Assembly: GCA_028695945.1 (NCBI GenBank)
Contig: JAQVIB010000101.1
Span: forward strand, 1-7,438
DNA: 7,438 nt
Reading direction: 5' to 3'
From: Lachnospiraceae bacterium
GTDB lineage: Bacteria > Bacillota > Clostridia > Lachnospirales > Anaerotignaceae
Shown: piece by piece, positions 1 through 6,383 of the stretch
How positions within the stretch are numbered: position 1 is the first letter of the stretch
Layout of the letters: each line of letters begins with the position of its first letter
Notes under the pieces: generated by a model
Database searches by the model: none
The model's input: the letters and a program-made list of their open reading frames with translations, nothing else
Told to the model about the DNA's origin: nothing
Position numbers and translations under genes: made by a program

Positions 1-2
1 TA

Positions 3-860
3 ACAGGTGATATAGTAAAAGAAATGGAGAAGGAAAACTTTGATATTGCTGTAACTAAGGGTGATATTCAATATGTAATTCCTGCTTCACAAATTACAAT
101 TGAAAAATTGGCAGATAGATTGAATGTAGATGCAGATAAATTAGAAAAAATAGAAGTAGAAATTAAAATGAATGCGGTTTCAGACAGCGTATTAAAAGAA
201 TATAAAGAAGTTGCACAAAAAATGCAGCATGAATTAATTGTACCACCTGTAGAGTTTGAGGTAGTTGCTACGGCAACAGGAACAGATGGTGCCAAACATG
301 AAGTAAACGTAGACAAATTTTCAAACTATGTTGAAAGAATTATAGAAATTCCTGCTAACCTTGACCCAAGTAAAATTACAACAGGAATTGTGTTTAATGC
401 AGACGGAACATATTCTCATGTACCAACTACAGTATTTAAAGAAAATGGCAAATACTATGCAAGAATTAACAGCTTAACAAACTCAGTTTATTCTGTAATT
501 TACAATCATGTTACTGTAGATTCTGTAAAAGGACATTGGGCAGAAGAGACTAATAACGATATGGCATCTCGTTTAGTGTTGGTTGATTATGCAAACTTTG
601 ATGCAGACTCAGCTATAACAAGGGCAGAATTTGCAGATTATATTGTAAGAGCATTAGGCTTATACAGAGATGAAGATGTAGAAAGTACATTTAGTGATAT
701 TTCTGAAAGCAATTCATACAAAATAAGCATTCAAAAGGCAAATGAGTGGGGTATAATAAGCGGATACCCAGATGGCTCTTTTAAGGCAGACAAAACCATT
801 ACAAGAGAAGAAGCGATGGCAATGTACGCAAGGGCAATGAATGTTTTAAGTTTGGAATAA
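3..860 (+). CDS. SLH-domain surface protein, 3' part, ended early by an in-frame TAA
   Basis: This is the C-terminal part of a cell-surface protein that SLH repeats would anchor to the secondary cell-wall polymer. The frame is open to the left edge (codons from base 3 read TGDIVKE before the first Met), and the ATG at 24 has no ribosome binding site, so the true start lies outside the window. The first ~165 residues after that Met are a beta-rich segment without a recognised catalytic motif. SLH repeat 1 (about 525-660) carries VKGHWAEE and TRAE. SLH repeat 2 (about 688-850) carries GYPDGSF and TREE. Proteins of this architecture normally end with three SLH repeats, but here a TAA at 858-860 stops translation after the second. 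The sequence beyond it still encodes repeat 3 in the same frame (see the next entry). The family assignment is firm; the function of the N-terminal part is unknown. Confidence 0.85.
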   Translation, partial: TGDIVKEMEKENFDIAVTKGDIQYVIPASQITIEKLADRLNVDADKLEKIEVEIKMNAVSDSVLKEYKEVAQKMQHELIVPPVEFEVVATATGTDGAKHEVNVDKFSNYVERIIEIPANLDPSKITTGIVFNADGTYSHVPTTVFKENGKYYARINSLTNSVYSVIYNHVTVDSVKGHWAEETNNDMASRLVLVDYANFDADSAITRAEFADYIVRALGLYRDEDVESTFSDISESNSYKISIQKANEWGIISGYPDGSFKADKTITREEAMAMYARAMNVLSLE

Positions 861-1064
861 GAAAGCGGTAATAAGCTTAGCCAGTATAAAGATAAAAATG
901 ATGTTTCTGATTGGGCAGAAGACTCTGTTAACAAAGTAGTAAACACTGGAATCTTTAACGGAAAAGGCAATGGTGTTTTAGACCCACAGGGTACATTAAC
1001 ACAGGCAGAAGCATTAACAGCAGTAAGAAATTTATTGGTAAAAGCAGAATTGATTAACGAATAA
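861..1064 (+). pseudogene. Third SLH repeat, cut off from its gene by the nonsense codon at 858
   Basis: The frame of the upstream SLH gene continues unbroken for 67 codons after the TAA at 858-860 and stops at TAA 1062-1064. It reads like an ordinary third SLH repeat: YKDKNDVSDWAEDSVNKVV, then GIFNGKGNGVLDP, TQAE in the usual TRAE position, and a RNLLVKAELINE ending typical of SLH proteins in Clostridia. No ATG with a ribosome binding site precedes it, so independent translation is unlikely. A single base change (for example TAA from AAA, CAA or GAA) explains the break; no frameshift is needed. It may be a real nonsense mutation, a phase or strain variant, or a sequencing or assembly error. 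Confidence 0.75.
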
Positions 1065-1081
1065 TTCATTAACAAATAATT
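1053..1081 (+). repeat. 15-bp tandem duplication over the SLH gene's stop codon
   Basis: ATTAACGAATAATT (1053-1066) is repeated as ATTAACAAATAATT (1068-1081) with a 15-bp period and one mismatch. The unit covers the final Ile-Asn-Glu-stop codons, so the frame reads INE-stop-F-INK-stop. It is a small in-frame duplication of the gene's end and leaves two tandem in-frame TAA codons. Confidence 0.7.
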
Positions 1082-1119
1082 AAAAAAACCAAGGCTGAAG
1101 TTACTGGCCTTGGTTTTTA
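1082..1119. terminator. Bidirectional rho-independent terminator between converging genes
   Basis: AAAAACCAAGGC (1084-1095) pairs perfectly with GCCTTGGTTTTT (1107-1118) around an 11-base loop. The A run starting at 1082 and the T run ending at 1118 give a U tract in both directions. It lies 20 bases after the end of the SLH frame and about 70 bases after the stop of the minus-strand dehydrogenase gene, so it can end both transcripts. Confidence 0.9.
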
Positions 1120-1187
1120 GTTATAAATATTATTTTAGAAACTTATTCGAAATGAAAAATTATGTTATCTAATGAAATACATTACTC

Positions 1188-1928
1188 TTACACCATGCAA
1201 CCATCCATGGTTATAACCTGACCGTTAATAAATGAAGCCTTATTACTAGCAAGAAAAACAGCCAAATCAGCAATTTCTTCAGCCCTGCCAAAACGCATAA
1301 GGGATATTTCGTCGGTAAGTACCGCTCTCTCCTCATCATTAAGCCACTCTACCATTTTTGTGTCTATAACACCGGCGGCAATGGCATTTACTCGTATTCC
1401 ACTTGGACCAACTTCTTTTGCCATAGCTTTTGTAAAGGAATTTACAGCACCTTTAGTTGCAGAATATACTGCTTCACAGGAGGCACCACGCTCACCCCAA
1501 ATAGATGAAATATTAATAATTGTACCACTTTTACTGCTTATCATCTTTGGTAGTGCAAGATGTGTACAATTAAAAACAGATTTTATATTGGTGTTGATAA
1601 TTGTATCCCACTTGTCTGGAGTCATTTCAGTAAAAAGACCCATATGTGAAATACCTGCGTTGTTTACCAATATGTCAACATTTCCGTATATATTGTTTAC
1701 TGTACCGAACATCTCTTTACAGCTTTGGTAGTCAGAAACATCCGCAAGATAGGAGTAGGAGTAACAGCCCATAGCCTTTAGTTCTTCTTGAGCCTTTACT
1801 AGTTCATCTGAACTTGTTGAGGCATTAAGTATAATATTGCAGCCCTCTTTGGCAAAAGCAAAGGCTATAGCTTTGCCAATACCTCGTGAAGAGCCTGTTA
1901 CTAAAACGGTTTTGCCTTTAAGTTTCAT
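1188..1928 (-). CDS. Short-chain dehydrogenase/reductase, FabG-like
   Basis: A 246-residue cytoplasmic NAD(P)H-dependent oxidoreductase of the classical SDR family. The Rossmann cofactor motif TGSSRGIG is at residues 11-18, and NNAG is at 89-92. The catalytic tetrad is visible as N114, S142, Y155 and K159 (YSATK). Length and layout match 3-oxoacyl-ACP reductases (FabG), including the late GRAEEIA and FINGQVITMDG segments. Two deviations are the usual VNAIAPG read as VNAIAAG (residues 180-186) and an ending GCMV instead of the common GGM. I chose the ATG at 1928 because AAAGGA lies 9 bases upstream on the minus strand; an in-frame ATG at 1958 adds ten residues (MISCLKGFDY) that include the ribosome binding site. 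It is isolated from any fatty-acid synthesis genes, so the substrate is not determined. The sequence could equally be a sugar, steroid or other alcohol dehydrogenase. Confidence 0.9.
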   Translation of the reverse strand: MKLKGKTVLVTGSSRGIGKAIAFAFAKEGCNIILNASTSSDELVKAQEELKAMGCYSYSYLADVSDYQSCKEMFGTVNNIYGNVDILVNNAGISHMGLFTEMTPDKWDTIINTNIKSVFNCTHLALPKMISSKSGTIINISSIWGERGASCEAVYSATKGAVNSFTKAMAKEVGPSGIRVNAIAAGVIDTKMVEWLNDEERAVLTDEISLMRFGRAEEIADLAVFLASNKASFINGQVITMDGCMV

Positions 1929-1937
1929 GTAATCAAA

Positions 1938-1943
1938 TCCTTT
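1938..1943 (-). promoter_or_regulatory. Ribosome binding site that sets the dehydrogenase start
   Basis: On the minus strand AAAGGA is followed by 9 bases and the ATG at 1928. The alternative ATG at 1958 lies upstream of this site and has no comparable Shine-Dalgarno, which supports the shorter protein. Confidence 0.65.
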
Positions 1944-2012
1944 CAAGCAGGAAATCATAATATGTAGAAAATTGTAATATGCTACATTTATAATTTATCA
2001 TTTTTATTAGTT

Positions 2013-3299
2013 TTATACAAGTGGTACTTGAAGGATATTGTAAAGGGAATTTAATACCATCCAGTTTTGTTGAAACGGTCTGTCAAGATTCCAGTATCCT
2101 GCACCGACTAAATTATACTCCTTTATAAGCATTAATTTGGCTTCAACACTTCGGGCATCTTCAAACCATACTTCAGCAGGAGTTCCGTTAGTATCTATAA
2201 AATTGTAAAAAGGACTTTGTGCTGTTTCATCATAAAATATTTCAACATTTCTATCGGCAGCTATTTCTATAGCGGTTAAATTGGATATAGAGGTAGCCTT
2301 AGTGACTCCTTTTTCGTAAGGAAGTGTCCATATATATCCATAGCTAGGAATTCCCATAAGTATTTGATCGGTAGGAATTTCTGTTACAGCGTAGTCGAGA
2401 ACTTTTTTAACATTGTTTATTGGGGCAACGGCCATAGGTGGCCCAAAGGTATAGCCCCATTCATAGGTCATAATGAATGAAAGGTTTGCGGCTGCACCTA
2501 TACCAAAATAATCATGTCCTTCATATAGTAATCCCTTTTGGTCCGCGGAAGTCTTTGGTGCAAGGGCGGCGATTACAATGTAACCGTATTGATTAAGGCG
2601 GGAAGTGAGTTTTGAAACAAAGTTAACATAATTCTGACTGTCTTCTGCAGGCAAAAATTCAAAATCTATATCAAGTCCACTGTAATTTTTTTCTTTTATT
2701 GTAGAGAGGATATCTTCTATTAATGTTTCTTGAAGCTCGATGTCGTTTAAAACCTTACTTGCAAGTTCACTGCTGAATGTACCGTCTTTGCTTAAAGATG
2801 AAAGGTGCATAAGTGGTGCAACGCCAAAATCTCGAGAAAGTGCAATAATCTCTTCATCATCTATGGTGATAAGTGTTCCGTCATCGTTAATACCGTAAGT
2901 GAAAATAGCTATATAGGTAAGGTATGGAAGTACGGTACGCAGATAGTCAAGGTTTACGTTGGGATATACGTATCCGCTTATTTTTGCAGAACCTACTAAT
3001 GGCGTGGCATAGGATATAACGATGGTGTCTCCAGGAACAATTTGACGCTGTGTTGTGAATGGATTATTTCTTAAAAGACGAATTGTGGTTACACCATACT
3101 GATTTGCAATGCTTGTTAGGGTATCACCTTGCACAACGGTATGGCTTATTTCTGGGTAAATAATTAAAATGGTTTGACCTACAACAAGGTCATTTGGGTT
3201 TGGAAGCTGATTTATGTTTTGTAGGTACTGTACGGAAAGACCGTAATTTTGTGCTATGGATGAAAGAGTCTCTCCGGATTTTACAACGTGTATTTGCAT
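2013..3299 (-). CDS. LysM-GH18 glycosidase, spore cortex-lytic type (YaaH/SleL-like)
   Basis: A 428-residue protein with two N-terminal LysM peptidoglycan-binding domains (about 3-47 and 52-96), followed by a glycoside hydrolase family 18 barrel (about 105-420). The GH18 catalytic signature is seen as GLDIDFEFLP, with D210, D212 and the acid/base E214. MTYEWG (277-282) and GAGYWNLDRPFQQNW near the C-terminus match the YaaH/SleL/CwlE group. Enzymes of this group act as N-acetylglucosaminidases on cortex peptidoglycan during spore germination. There is no signal peptide, as in mother-cell-made coat proteins of this family. The start is well supported by GGAGG placed 7 bases before the ATG on the minus strand. 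The gene is divergent from the membrane-protein gene and lies 84 bases upstream of the dehydrogenase, with no convincing terminator between them, so co-transcription is possible. The spore role is inferred from family and architecture. Confidence 0.92.
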   Translation of the reverse strand: MQIHVVKSGETLSSIAQNYGLSVQYLQNINQLPNPNDLVVGQTILIIYPEISHTVVQGDTLTSIANQYGVTTIRLLRNNPFTTQRQIVPGDTIVISYATPLVGSAKISGYVYPNVNLDYLRTVLPYLTYIAIFTYGINDDGTLITIDDEEIIALSRDFGVAPLMHLSSLSKDGTFSSELASKVLNDIELQETLIEDILSTIKEKNYSGLDIDFEFLPAEDSQNYVNFVSKLTSRLNQYGYIVIAALAPKTSADQKGLLYEGHDYFGIGAAANLSFIMTYEWGYTFGPPMAVAPINNVKKVLDYAVTEIPTDQILMGIPSYGYIWTLPYEKGVTKATSISNLTAIEIAADRNVEIFYDETAQSPFYNFIDTNGTPAEVWFEDARSVEAKLMLIKEYNLVGAGYWNLDRPFQQNWMVLNSLYNILQVPLV

Positions 3300-3336
3300 A
3301 ATTTGTCCTCCTTAATAAAATGTAACCTATTGTTAT

Positions 3337-3345
3337 TATTTTATG
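3337..3345 (-). promoter_or_regulatory. Possible sporulation-sigma -10 element for the LysM-GH18 gene
   Basis: On the minus strand the sequence CATAAAATA occurs 37 bases before the start codon and fits the CATAnnnTA -10 consensus of sigma-K (and the CATA core of sigma-E). No convincing -35 is found at the proper distance, and the region is AT-rich, so a chance match is quite possible. It is listed because homologues of this gene are transcribed by mother-cell sigma factors. Confidence 0.25.
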
Positions 3346-3392
3346 TTTAAATGCAAAGAATAATGGTACTTTTCTTTTTTAATAAAAAAGAG

Positions 3393-3398
3393 TATAAT
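3393..3398 (+). promoter_or_regulatory. Consensus -10 box for the membrane-protein gene
   Basis: A perfect TATAAT lies 42 bases before the ATG at 3435, which puts transcription start near 3405 and leaves a short leader with AAGGAG. The -35 position (about 3370-3375, TTTTCT) is weak. This promoter falls inside the longer alternative reading frame starting at 3351, which argues against that start. Confidence 0.5.
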
Positions 3399-3421
3399 AT
3401 GATGTCAACAAAATATTTGCT

Positions 3422-3427
3422 AAGGAG
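3422..3427 (+). promoter_or_regulatory. Ribosome binding site that sets the membrane-protein start
   Basis: AAGGAG followed by seven bases and ATG at 3435. The earlier in-frame ATGs (3351, 3363, and the pair at 3399 and 3402) have no comparable Shine-Dalgarno, and the codons before 3435 overlap the promoter. Confidence 0.8.
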
Positions 3428-3434
3428 AAACAGA

Positions 3435-4235
3435 ATGCTTATTGATGAGATAAAAAAGAGAGAAATGGGAATATTTGAGATATTTGCCATGGCTAGAAGC
3501 GTATACATGTCAAACATCAGTGCAATTATAAGGGTTTCAGTATTTTTTGGCTTTCCTATAAATATACTAATGTCTTATGTTGCGGTTTCAGTTTCAAAGT
3601 TAGGTGCAAATTTAGATTTACAAGCGTTAGTAAGTGATCCAGTTGCTATGGAACAATTTTTAGCATCTCCGTTATGGAGACAAATGGCACTATACTATAT
3701 TGTTATAGTTATTATACAAAGTATGATGATGCCATTAATAACTATGTCAGTGGCACGAATTACAAAAAATTATGCAACTGGGGCAATGGTAAGCAGTGGT
3801 GCGGCAATGGCTGAAGCCTTTTCCAAGGGTGCAACGCTTATTGGTGCGGCATTTATAAGTGAATTGGTTATTGGCGGAGGAATGATATTTTTTATTATAC
3901 CAGGGCTTGTATTTATTGTTTATTTATACTTTTATGTTTATGCAATTATGTTGGATGATAAAGGGTCTATGCAATCCCTTAGCTATAGTATACGTTTGGT
4001 GAAAGGATATTTTTTAAAAACAGTAATTGCGGCAGCTATTATTTACAGCTTTAACTACTCGGTAACATATTTGCTTGGAATCCTTTTAATGTGGGGCGAA
4101 ATTAGTATGATAACCGATTTCATGGCAAGATTTATAATTACTGTTGCAGATTGTTACTTTGCAGTGGTTGTAACAATATTCTATATGAACAGACAGGCAG
4201 TTAAAGATGAGAATGCAAGAAAAATTGAAGAGTAA
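3435..4235 (+). CDS. Multi-pass membrane protein, GPDPase-membrane-domain/YciC-like
   Basis: A 266-residue integral membrane protein of unproven function. After a cytoplasmic-looking N-terminus there are hydrophobic stretches at about 28-54, 84-106, 133-171 (long enough for two segments), 196-220 and 229-250, so about six membrane passes. It ends in a charged, probably cytoplasmic tail. The central segment IIPGLVFIVYLYFYVYAIMLDDKGSMQSLSYSIRLVKGYF has the pattern (IPG, aromatic-rich helix, then an acidic/Gly stretch and S-R-LVKG) typical of the glycerophosphodiesterase membrane domain and related YciC/DUF975-type proteins. No catalytic domain is attached. The gene stands alone between its own promoter and a strong terminator. 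The start at 3435 is favoured by AAGGAG; a start at 3351 would add 28 residues encoded across the promoter. The family link rests on pattern recognition and is moderate. Confidence 0.8.
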   Translation: MLIDEIKKREMGIFEIFAMARSVYMSNISAIIRVSVFFGFPINILMSYVAVSVSKLGANLDLQALVSDPVAMEQFLASPLWRQMALYYIVIVIIQSMMMPLITMSVARITKNYATGAMVSSGAAMAEAFSKGATLIGAAFISELVIGGGMIFFIIPGLVFIVYLYFYVYAIMLDDKGSMQSLSYSIRLVKGYFLKTVIAAAIIYSFNYSVTYLLGILLMWGEISMITDFMARFIITVADCYFAVVVTIFYMNRQAVKDENARKIEE

Positions 4236-4247
4236 ATGTAAGCAAAT

Positions 4248-4284
4248 GACCGATTTTCAAATAGGAAGTCGGTCGATTTTTTTT
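4248..4284 (+). terminator. Rho-independent terminator of the membrane-protein gene
   Basis: GACCGATTTTC (4248-4258) pairs with GGAAGTCGGTC (4264-4274), giving 11 pairs including two G-U, around a 5-base loop. Two bases later comes a run of eight T (4277-4284). It starts 12 bases after the stop codon. Confidence 0.92.
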
Positions 4285-4293
4285 GTTAATTGA

Positions 4294-4355
4294 CCTAAAG
4301 CTATACACTTGTTTAAAATTTATGTTATACTTATTTGAACAAGTTATAGTTTAGG
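4294..4355. repeat. Long imperfect inverted repeat spanning the fbp promoter and Shine-Dalgarno
   Basis: The left arm, 4294-4317, reads CCTAAA-G-CTATA-C-ACTTGTTTAAA. The right arm, 4334-4355, reads TTTGAACAAGT-TATAG-TTTAGG. The arms are complementary over 22 positions, apart from one T-G pair and two single-base bulges (G4300 and C4306). The 16-base middle (4318-4333) contains the candidate -10 box, and the right arm ends inside the fbp Shine-Dalgarno (GGAGG 4354-4358). It could be an operator, or an RNA hairpin masking the ribosome binding site in transcripts that read through the upstream terminator. Confidence 0.75.
4323..4331 (+). promoter_or_regulatory. Candidate extended -10 promoter for fbp-truA
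   Basis: TGTTATACT matches the extended -10 pattern TGnTATAAT with one mismatch and lies 33 bases before the fbp ATG, giving a start near 4337. No good -35 is seen at 4303-4308, as is common for extended -10 promoters. A TTGACC at 4290-4295 is an alternative -35, but its matching -10 is poor. The box lies exactly in the loop of the 4294-4355 inverted repeat. Confidence 0.45.
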
Positions 4356-4364
4356 AGGAATACT

Positions 4365-6353
4365 ATGGTTTCAGACATGAGTGGATTTACAAAAGAAGAA
4401 TTAAAGTATATGAGGCTTCTGGCTAAAAAGTATCCTGATATAAATAGTGCCAGTGCAGAAATTATAAATTTGCAGGCTATTTTAAACCTTCCGAAGGGAA
4501 CAGAACATTTTGTTAGTGATGTTCACGGGGAATATGAATCTTTTAACCATGTGCTTAAAAATGCATCAGGTGTTATTAAGAACCAGATAAGTGCAATTTT
4601 CGGTACAGAGATGAGGGAAGCAGAGAAAAAGTCACTTGCAACGCTTATTTATTACCCAGAACAGAAGTTAGACCAGATTGCTAAGGAGGAAACCGACCTA
4701 GAGGATTGGTACAAGATAACATTGTACAGGTTGGTTACAATATGTAAGGTTTTGGGTTCAAAATACAGTCGTTCTAAGGTTAGAAAGGCACTGCCTAAGG
4801 AGTTTGCTTACATAATTGAAGAGTTACTTCATGAGGATAGGTCTGATACAAATAAGCAGATGTACTTTAATGAAATTATAGAAACGATTATCCGTCTTTA
4901 TCAGGCAGACCGTTTTATAATATCAATTTCTCACCTTATACAAAGGCTTGCAGTTGACCAATTGCATATAATAGGTGACATTTATGACAGAGGTCCAAAT
5001 GCCGCAAAAATTATGGACGTTATAGACCGATACCATTCTGTAGACATACAGTGGGGTAACCACGATATTTCATGGATGGGTGCGGCGGCAGGGTGTCAGG
5101 CACTTATATGCAACGTAATTAGAATACAGGCACGTTATGCTAATTTGGATACAATTGAAGAGGACTACGGAATTAATCTTATTCCTTTGGCTACATTTGC
5201 CATGGAAACATATGCAGATGACCCATGTGAACATTTTATGCCAAAGCTTTCAGCAGGGGATATAATGAGCGATAAGGATGCAAGGCTTATTTCTAAAATG
5301 CATAAAGCAATTGCCATAATTCAGTTTAAAGAAGAGGCAAAGATTATAATGCGTAACCCTGAATTTAAAATGAATGATAGGCTTTTGCTAGGCAATATAG
5401 ATTTTGAAAAAGGAACTATTAAAATTGAGGGAAAAGAATATGCTATGAATGATACAAATTTTCCTACATTAAACACAAAAAATCCTTACGAGCTTACAGT
5501 TGAAGAACAGCTTGTTATGGATAAAATAAAGTCATCCTTTATAAATAGTGAAAAACTTCAAGAGCATACTAGAATGATATATGCTAAAGGAAGTCTGTAC
5601 AAAAAATTCAACTCTAACCTTATGTTCCATGGTTGTATGCCAATGAACGATGACGGAACACTTAAAAAGGTTAATTTTAGAGGCAAGATGCTTTCAGGGT
5701 CAGATTATTTTGATGCCGTGGACAGAACTGTGCGTGAGGGATATTTTAATAAAGCGCACAGCGACACTAAGCGTGAGTGCATGGATATTATATGGTACTT
5801 ATGGTGCGGTGAGGACTCACCTGTGTTCGGCAAGAAAAAGATGACTACTTTTGAGAGATATTTTATTGACGATAAGGAATCCCACAAAGAGATAAGCAAT
5901 CCTTTTTACAACCTTAGAAACAAAGAAGAAATTTGCAGAATGATTCTTGCAGATTTTGGTATGGAGCCAGAAAAGAGTCACATTATAAATGGTCACGTAC
6001 CAGTTAAGGTATCAAAGGGTGAAAGTCCTATTAAAGCGGATGGACGTTTGTTTGTTATTGATGGTGGTTTTGCAAAGGCTTATCAAAAGGTTACCGGTAT
6101 TGCAGGCTATACCCTTATTTATAATTCCCACGGACTGGTACTTGTAAGCCATGAACCATTTGAAAGCATGGAAAAAGCAGTTGCAGAAGAAAAGGATATT
6201 CATTCCTCAACAGTTGCACTTCAATATTCTCAAGAAAGAATAAGAGTGGCGAACACAGATATTGGTGCTGAGATTAGAAATAATATTTTAGATTTAGAAA
6301 AACTTTTGGAGGCATACCATAAGGGTATTATTCAAGAGGCAGATGTTAAGTAG
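4365..6353 (+). CDS. fbp: Fructose-1,6-bisphosphatase class III
   Basis: A cytoplasmic gluconeogenic enzyme that hydrolyses fructose 1,6-bisphosphate to fructose 6-phosphate and phosphate. At 662 residues it is the usual size of the Firmicute class III enzyme, which is unrelated to classes I and II and has a calcineurin-like metallophosphoesterase fold. The metal-ligand motifs appear in order: SDVHGEY (51-57, with D52 and H54), GDIYDRG (204-210, with D205), WGNHD (230-234, with N232 and H233), a FHGCMPMND block (421-429, H422) and INGHVPV (541-547, H544). The sequence is intact end to end. Start: GGAGG at 4354-4358, 6 bases before the ATG. truA follows after 30 bases, so the two are probably co-transcribed. 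A large inverted repeat over the promoter suggests regulation at the DNA or leader-RNA level. Confidence 0.97.
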   Translation: MVSDMSGFTKEELKYMRLLAKKYPDINSASAEIINLQAILNLPKGTEHFVSDVHGEYESFNHVLKNASGVIKNQISAIFGTEMREAEKKSLATLIYYPEQKLDQIAKEETDLEDWYKITLYRLVTICKVLGSKYSRSKVRKALPKEFAYIIEELLHEDRSDTNKQMYFNEIIETIIRLYQADRFIISISHLIQRLAVDQLHIIGDIYDRGPNAAKIMDVIDRYHSVDIQWGNHDISWMGAAAGCQALICNVIRIQARYANLDTIEEDYGINLIPLATFAMETYADDPCEHFMPKLSAGDIMSDKDARLISKMHKAIAIIQFKEEAKIIMRNPEFKMNDRLLLGNIDFEKGTIKIEGKEYAMNDTNFPTLNTKNPYELTVEEQLVMDKIKSSFINSEKLQEHTRMIYAKGSLYKKFNSNLMFHGCMPMNDDGTLKKVNFRGKMLSGSDYFDAVDRTVREGYFNKAHSDTKRECMDIIWYLWCGEDSPVFGKKKMTTFERYFIDDKESHKEISNPFYNLRNKEEICRMILADFGMEPEKSHIINGHVPVKVSKGESPIKADGRLFVIDGGFAKAYQKVTGIAGYTLIYNSHGLVLVSHEPFESMEKAVAEEKDIHSSTVALQYSQERIRVANTDIGAEIRNNILDLEKLLEAYHKGIIQEADVK

Positions 6354-6383
6354 GTAAATAAGTTATACATTGAAGGAGAAAAC

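Noticed and set aside
68..316. Minus-strand open frame of 82 codons opposite the SLH gene
   Set aside because: It is a shadow of the SLH coding sequence with biased composition; no start signal or motif supports it.
858..860. Reassigned or recoded TAA codon
   Set aside because: Other genes in the window use TAA as a normal end directly before terminators, and no recoding structure is evident after 860.
731..1075. Minus-strand open frame of 114 codons opposite the SLH repeats
   Set aside because: The + strand reads clear SLH repeats through the same bases, and the minus frame has no Shine-Dalgarno or recognised domain.
1360..1731. 123-codon + strand open frame inside the dehydrogenase gene
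   Set aside because: It is antisense to a gene with full SDR motifs, lacks a ribosome binding site and resembles no protein family.
1962..1987. Inverted repeat ATGTAG-N14-CTACAT upstream of the dehydrogenase gene
   Set aside because: The arms are only six bases with a 14-base loop, the symmetry does not extend, and there is no T run, so it is neither a convincing terminator nor a clear operator; chance is likely in AT-rich DNA.
4290..4318. TTGACC as the -35 of a promoter for fbp
   Set aside because: At a 17-base spacing the -10 would be TTAAAA, a poor match; the extended -10 at 4323-4331 is a better candidate, though this is not settled.
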